DNA of 30,648 nt, taken from the IMG/VR virus record IMGVR_UViG_3300038436_000184, positions 1-30,648 of that record. The stretch is one strand, 5' to 3'. The DNA is from a virus. Under the pieces are notes generated by a model. That model was given only the letters and a program-made list of their open reading frames with translations, made no database searches and was not told the origin of the DNA. The position numbers were made by a program, and so were the translations under genes. Positions 27,247-30,648 of the stretch are shown in pieces (the first letter of the stretch is position 1; each line of letters starts with the position of its first letter).

Positions 27247-27256
27247 GAGGAAAGGG

Positions 27257-27811
27257 ATGAAGAGAGCGGGATGGATCGTAGTATTTTCTATTATAATGTT
27301 CGCTTTCATTGGGCAAGGATTTTGTACCGTAAAAACTGAACTACAGTTTCAGCTACAAGAAAAGGCTTTTTTAAACTCGGAAGGTATAAAAACCATTTCG
27401 GAAATGCTTTCGGATGTTTCCTTTGAAGAAAAGATGATGCTTTATTCTACTTATAAGAGAGACGATGCGTATAATGGATTCTATCTCAATTGTGTTCTTC
27501 CGGGATTGGGCATCGGAAACTATGTTATTGGAGATACTCAAGGTGGCACGATAACATTAGTTGGCACATTGGTTTCATGGGCCGTATTCCTTGGAAGTTA
27601 CGGCTTAGCATATACTACTTTCTCTCGGCCGATTGTAATAGGTATGGCAATAGCCGGAGGTGGTGGCGTATTATTTTTTCTCTTCAGAGGAGTCATAAGT
27701 CCTTTTACCTATGTTGATAATTATAATAATCAACTGAAAAAAGCACTTCTTATGGGGAATATGGTTTTTGATGATGTTTTTCACGCAGATTTGATATCAA
27801 TCAGTTTCTAA
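27257..27811 (+). CDS. P13-like membrane protein, lysogenic conversion candidate
   Basis: A 184-residue protein with an N-terminal signal sequence (RAGWIVVFSIIMFAFIGQGFC), then a soluble helical part, then LNCVLPGLGIGNYVIGDTQGGTI and two hydrophobic segments ending PFTYVDNYNNQLKKAL. The LPGxGIGxxxxGDxxGG block and the Y-N-N-Q-L ending resemble the P13 family of spirochaetal membrane proteins. It follows the repressor by 10 bases with GGAGGAAAGG, so it is probably co-expressed in the lysogen. AT-rich. The family match is moderate. Confidence 0.55.
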   Translation: MKRAGWIVVFSIIMFAFIGQGFCTVKTELQFQLQEKAFLNSEGIKTISEMLSDVSFEEKMMLYSTYKRDDAYNGFYLNCVLPGLGIGNYVIGDTQGGTITLVGTLVSWAVFLGSYGLAYTTFSRPIVIGMAIAGGGGVLFFLFRGVISPFTYVDNYNNQLKKALLMGNMVFDDVFHADLISISF

Positions 27812-27897
27812 GTAAACTGTAAATCACCCCCGCGCGGGCGGACATCCGTCTGGGGACTGGGGGGCCAGTACATGCGGCTGGGTGGGAGGGATGTGCG

Positions 27898-28668
27898 TCA
27901 GGACTGTGTCGTAATGGCGGCGATACGTTTATCCGGCCAACAATCCTTGATGAGATTATAGAGCGCGCGGACTATCTTGTCGGTGCCCCGGTAAGACGAT
28001 AGAATTCTCCAATCCTGCTCGTTCCTGACCGAGCAGTACTCGGAAAAATATTCGCGGAACTCACCGAAAGCCTCGTTCATTTGAGGCGATAGTCTGACCG
28101 CGCCCTTCTTTTTCAGTATCTTCTTTAAAATGGAAATCACCATGTCAACAATCTCCCCGTCACGGTCGGTCGTAATCGAATCCCTTATGGAATTCAGGAT
28201 AATTTCGTTCTGGCGGGTGAGTTGGGAAAGAAAGCGGATAAGATTGTCCTCGAACCGTCTCTTTTTCGCGCCCGGTAACAGGTCTTTGATCCTCTCTTGG
28301 AGACGCTCTTCTTTCGCGACGGATAACCGCCGGTATTCCTTCTCCACGGCGATAAAATAACGCCTGACTGCGCGCCCGGCTTCGTTACTCTCTACCATTG
28401 CGAGTTCTTTCGCCATATCGAGGGATATGATGTAGTCGATCACCTCACGGCTTCTCGAACTACCGCCCTTTGCCCGGATTATCTTGATAAATTTATCAAC
28501 ATAATAATCCTTACCTTTCTCGAATCCGTATTGCTCGATTCTGTTCTTGATCCAGTTTGCGAATTCCTGTTTACTGCCGAGTTTCTTCCAAAGATCGCGA
28601 GCGTTGACAGTTTTTTCAACCGATTTTCCGATCTTGTTCTCACGGATCGCGATATCGAATTTCTCCAT
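27898..28668 (-). CDS. AntA/AntB-type antirepressor-like protein
   Basis: A 256-residue protein. Residues ~18-115 match the AntA/AntB domain: VNARDLWKKLGSKQEFANWIKNRI, YGFEKGKDYYV, then VIDYIISLDMAKELAMVESNEAGRAVRRYFIAVEKEYRR. Such proteins bind or counteract phage repressors. The C-terminal half (residues ~116-256) is helical and unrelated to known antirepressor C-terminal domains I can name. It lies on the minus strand between plus-strand accessory genes and faces away from the 28769 promoter. Its own promoter probably lies around 28669-28745. Confidence 0.75.
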   Translation of the reverse strand: MEKFDIAIRENKIGKSVEKTVNARDLWKKLGSKQEFANWIKNRIEQYGFEKGKDYYVDKFIKIIRAKGGSSRSREVIDYIISLDMAKELAMVESNEAGRAVRRYFIAVEKEYRRLSVAKEERLQERIKDLLPGAKKRRFEDNLIRFLSQLTRQNEIILNSIRDSITTDRDGEIVDMVISILKKILKKKGAVRLSPQMNEAFGEFREYFSEYCSVRNEQDWRILSSYRGTDKIVRALYNLIKDCWPDKRIAAITTQS

Positions 28669-28752
28669 AATCCCTCCCGAAAACTGAATTGACAGATTAT
28701 TATACCGAATAGGGAGTGAGAATCCTATTTCCCGTAAAAATATATTTCACTT

Positions 28753-28835
28753 TTTCCGCGCAAACGCCTTGACTTGTGCCGCACGCCAAGCTAATGTGTG
28801 TGCATCAAAGACGAGGAGAAAGACGATGACGAAAA
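28753..28835 (+). repeat. Duplicated promoter-leader module, copy 1
   Basis: An ~83-bp segment running from TTTCCGCGCAAACGCC through the promoter, leader, GAGGAG ribosome site and first codons (ATGACGAAAA). Copy 2 is at 29140-29223 with only a few differences. Confidence 0.8.
28769..28797 (+). promoter_or_regulatory. Promoter of cassette 1
   Basis: TTGACT at 28769-28774, a 17-bp spacer, and TAATGT at 28792-28797, with a short leader before the gene at 28826. Confidence 0.6.
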
Positions 28836-29044
28836 AGCAGAAAGATTTCAAGAAGGACTGGGCGATGGTCGGCGGCCGGATTCAGGATTACGCCTACACG
28901 GCGGTGCAGAAAAGCCCGCGCGAAGCCTCCCGCGAGATCGAACGCGACTATACCGGACGGATGGCGCGCATGGTGTGGAACGGGTTGAAAATCTATCTCC
29001 GGTACGGCGTAGGAGCCTACTTCTACGGGATAGACGCCGCCTGA
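28826..29044 (+). CDS. 72-residue cassette 1 protein, unknown
   Basis: A small basic protein (MTKKQKDFKKDWAMVGGRI, then REIERDYTGRMARMVWNGLK and a C-terminal YLRYGVGAYFYGI segment). Unrecognised. The start at the ATG after GAGGAGAAAGACG is supported by the second cassette, which has the same leader. A rho-independent terminator follows at 29068, so the gene is a single-gene unit. Confidence 0.6.
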   Translation: MTKKQKDFKKDWAMVGGRIQDYAYTAVQKSPREASREIERDYTGRMARMVWNGLKIYLRYGVGAYFYGIDAA

Positions 29045-29067
29045 AAGCCCCAAACGATAGAATTTAA

Positions 29068-29089
29068 GCCCCGCGAAAGCGGGGTTTTT
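29068..29089 (+). terminator. Terminator of cassette 1
   Basis: CCCCGC (29069-29074), a GAAA tetraloop, GCGGGG (29079-29084) and TTTTT. Strong. Confidence 0.85.
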
Positions 29090-29139
29090 CTTTTCTTACT
29101 TCATATTCGGCAATAAATTAAGAAAAATAGTTTTCGTCA

Positions 29140-29223
29140 TTTCCGCGCAAACGCCTTGACTTGTCCCTCGAAGCCAAGCTAATGTGTGTGCATCAAAGAC
29201 GAGGAGAAAGACGATGACGAAAA
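29140..29223 (+). repeat. Duplicated promoter-leader module, copy 2
   Basis: Second copy of the 28753-28835 module, ending at the first codons ATGACGAAAA. It differs by a few changes in the promoter spacer, including one inserted base. Confidence 0.8.
29156..29185 (+). promoter_or_regulatory. Promoter of cassette 2
   Basis: TTGACT at 29156-29161, an 18-bp spacer, and TAATGT at 29180-29185. Confidence 0.6.
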
Positions 29224-29441
29224 CAAAAATAACGCCCCCCAGAGCCGAGAGTTTTTTGAAGCGGAAAGCCGATCTCACTGCGATGCTAAAACGGCTGACT
29301 AAGGGTGTCGCGGCATACGGCAAAGGCAATGAAGATTATTACGGAAATTTCGACGATCTGAGCTATATCGGAGAAATGATAAAGCGCGCCTCGGATTTCC
29401 TGTTTCAGGAGGGCGAAAACGCCCCGGAGAACAGGGCTTAG
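29214..29441 (+). CDS. 75-residue cassette 2 protein, unknown
   Basis: A small charged helical protein (MTKTKITPPRAESFLKRKAD, later KGNEDYYGNFDDLSYIGEM). It shares only the first codons and leader with cassette 1; the bodies are unrelated. A strong terminator follows at 29501. Unrecognised. Confidence 0.6.
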   Translation: MTKTKITPPRAESFLKRKADLTAMLKRLTKGVAAYGKGNEDYYGNFDDLSYIGEMIKRASDFLFQEGENAPENRA

Positions 29442-29500
29442 TCATTCATTTTCAAATCACCCCGCCGGATCGACGCCGTGTAAAAAAATCATAAACATAA

Positions 29501-29526
29501 GCCTCTGCGAAAGCAGGGGCTTTTTT
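29501..29526 (+). terminator. Terminator of cassette 2
   Basis: GCCTCTGC (29501-29508), a GAAA tetraloop, GCAGGGGC (29513-29520) and TTTTTT. Strong; one U-G pair fits the plus strand. Confidence 0.85.
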
Positions 29527-29538
29527 ATGCGGGGCGAT

Positions 29539-29616
29539 ACCCGAACCTGTGAGGGTGAAGTCCCGCGATGCCAGCTTGTCTTCCGCGAAGGCGGGAGAGG
29601 ATGGCAAGGAGCGGGA
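29539..29616. repeat. Bipartite palindromic element R15 (divergent)
   Basis: Outer stem TCCCGC 29561-29566 with GCGGGA 29611-29616, inner ATGCCA/TGGCA, plus an extra arm (TCCGC...GGCGGGA) as in R11. Hairpin 1 is weak (ACCC/GGGT). It lies downstream of the cassette 2 terminator, outside the main minus-strand operon. Confidence 0.6.
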
Positions 29617-29698
29617 TTTCTTTGCGCAGAAGATTCCGTAAAAAAAGCGGCCTCTCGATTGGCATATATATAGGGGAAATAAAAAATCGGAGGCTATT

Positions 29699-29932
29699 AT
29701 GATGTGCAGGCGTATTCGGATCATTCGGCACCGGCTGAGAAAGTCTCAGGCGGAAATGGGCGGTCTTTATGGGGTGGATGCGTTCGCGTGGCACCTGATC
29801 GAGACCGGGAAAGCGGGGGCGCCGCTCAGGGTTCTGCAGGGGCTTTGCTCCGACTTCGACGTTTCGGCGGATTTTCTCATCATGGGAAGGGAGCCGGTCT
29901 TCCGCACCGAGCCTTCGCTGATCATGTTCTAA
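29699..29932 (+). CDS. Small XRE-family DNA-binding protein 1
   Basis: A 77-residue XRE protein (RRIRIIRHRLRKSQAEMGGLYGV, then FDVSADFLIMGREPVFRTEP). GGAGGC precedes the ATG. It shares the SQAxMG and SxDxLxxG...PVFR layout with the 30028 gene, so the two are paralogues. Possibly a small regulator or repressor-like protein. The recognition helix is unusual (AFAWHLIETGK). Confidence 0.65.
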   Translation: MMCRRIRIIRHRLRKSQAEMGGLYGVDAFAWHLIETGKAGAPLRVLQGLCSDFDVSADFLIMGREPVFRTEPSLIMF

Positions 29933-30027
29933 AATCAGAACATACGGTTGATAATTTTTAACATCTTACGGCGATTATGGTCTTGGAACGGGGAGGGAAG
30001 GGTCTGATATATCTATAGGAGGAAGTC

Positions 30028-30267
30028 ATGATAGGACGTCGGTTGCGCGAGGTGCGGTTGTCTCACGGTTGGTCGCAGGCGCGGATGGGGGAGTTTCTTG
30101 AATTGAAGCAGAATGTCCTAAGCCAGTACGAGAAGGGGAAACGGCGGGTGCCGTCGGAGCTATTGGAGCGGATCGTGATCGATTTGGGCGTGAATTCGGA
30201 TTATCTGCTCCGGGGGAAATTGCCGGTTTTTCGGAACACACTCACCGATCCTCGATGGTTTTTTTAG
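30028..30267 (+). CDS. Small XRE-family DNA-binding protein 2
   Basis: A 79-residue protein with a typical XRE helix-turn-helix (RLREVRLSHGWSQARMGEFLELKQNVLSQYEKGKRRVP) and a YLLRGKLPVFRN ending. AGGAGG precedes the ATG. It is a paralogue of the 29699 protein. The function is presumably regulatory. Confidence 0.75.
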   Translation: MIGRRLREVRLSHGWSQARMGEFLELKQNVLSQYEKGKRRVPSELLERIVIDLGVNSDYLLRGKLPVFRNTLTDPRWFF

Positions 30268-30648
30268 TTGGTAAGTCGGTGCCGGGCGTTTGTTAGTCCG
30301 GCGCCGTCGTTTTTAAATGCCCCGTAAAATAGGCATACCAAATCTGGCGTAACTCTTTATATTTTAGTAGTTTAAAGTCTTATAAATGCTTCTTGTAATA
30401 ATCCTCGAATCATCTTCGAAACAGATTCACTTGGTAAGTCCGAAAGTTCAATAATTCCTGATAAATCCTCTATTTCTTTATTATTTCGATAGTTAAAATC
30501 GGAAGGGCGCTATAATCCGGTATGCAAATCTTGAATCTCCGATAATTCTTTTATTTATTGATTTATTGTATCTAACTCTTTACAATATCTATAAATCCTG
30601 TGAGCAAACTATATGCGGTTCACCTTACAAACTATCTACTCCCCCTTA
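30268..30648. other. AT-rich gene-free end of the window
   Basis: GC falls sharply after about 30300 and no coding frame of note is seen. Motifs such as ATAAATCCT recur (for example around 30451 and 30591), recalling the AT-rich gap at 11136-11444. This might hold the phage left end with transposase-binding sites, or be host DNA. No TG...CA terminus or target duplication can be proven. Confidence 0.4.

Noticed and set aside
27812-27897. Terminator between the P13-like and AntA genes
   Set aside because: GC-rich with partial complementarity (CGGACATCCG) but no convincing stem followed by a U-run on either strand.
721-29616. CRISPR array interpretation of the repeats
   Set aside because: Repeats are dispersed, unevenly spaced by kilobases, vary in sequence and flank genes. 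No spacer array is present.
30268-30648. Firm assignment of the prophage left end
   Set aside because: The GC drop is suggestive but I cannot show a TG...CA terminus, transposase sites or a target duplication.

Overview
The window carries the left (early and head) two thirds of a Mu-like transposable prophage, plus an accessory block behind its repressor. A DDE transposase of MuA type (22104-24149), a MuB-like ATPase, Gam, GemA, a Mor-type activator, a DUF1804/large terminase pair, a DUF935 portal fused to an F-type head protein, an I-type protease/scaffold, a gpT-type capsid protein, and gp36- and gpG-like proteins identify it. The tail genes at the left edge (tail terminator-like, a tube protein with an Ig-like domain, an assembly chaperone-like protein, start of the next gene) contain no sheath gene, so the tail is probably of the long non-contractile type seen in B3/D3112-like transposable phages. 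The rest of the tail and the right end lie beyond base 1. Bulk GC is about 50-55 percent, with AT-rich islands. A gene beside the repressor resembles the spirochaetal P13 membrane protein family, so a spirochaete host is my best but weak guess.

Layout. Nearly all phage genes are on the minus strand and read right to left: regulatory region (26418-26763), early regulator and small early genes (24354-26417), A and B (21064-24149), Gam and GemA, an accessory early block (HNH, SPL-type radical SAM, MazG-like, DUF4406, tiny membrane proteins; 15964-19627), Mor in two overlapping frames (15512-15971), lysis genes (14098-15339), terminase (11445-13457), portal-F fusion (8223-11087), protease/scaffold and capsid (4984-8000), and connector and tail genes (1-4918). 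Right of the switch, plus-strand genes are the repressor (26764), a membrane-protein moron (27257), two small cassettes with duplicated promoters (28826, 29214) and two short XRE proteins (29699, 30028). A minus-strand AntA-type antirepressor (27898-28668) sits among them. Face-to-face promoters at 26594-26622 (plus) and 26701-26729 (minus) look like the Mu Pc/Pe switch.

The most unusual feature is a family of about 15 dispersed bipartite palindromic elements of about 55 bp (R1-R15). Each has a first hairpin, a short purine-rich linker and a second, two-tiered hairpin. Stem sequences differ widely between copies but always re-pair, while the loops (NGGA on the plus strand) and linkers are conserved. 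Eight copies end exactly at the Shine-Dalgarno sequence of the next gene. Several lie inside coding sequences, all in one reading frame, including one inside a radical SAM barrel and one inside the portal-F fusion. Other repeat families share the gaps: REP-like imperfect palindromes, a tetraloop hairpin pair, two identical tRNA T-arm minihelices and one tRNA-like gene interrupted by a perfect palindrome. This repeat load is unusual for a compact phage genome and is the best candidate here for something undescribed.
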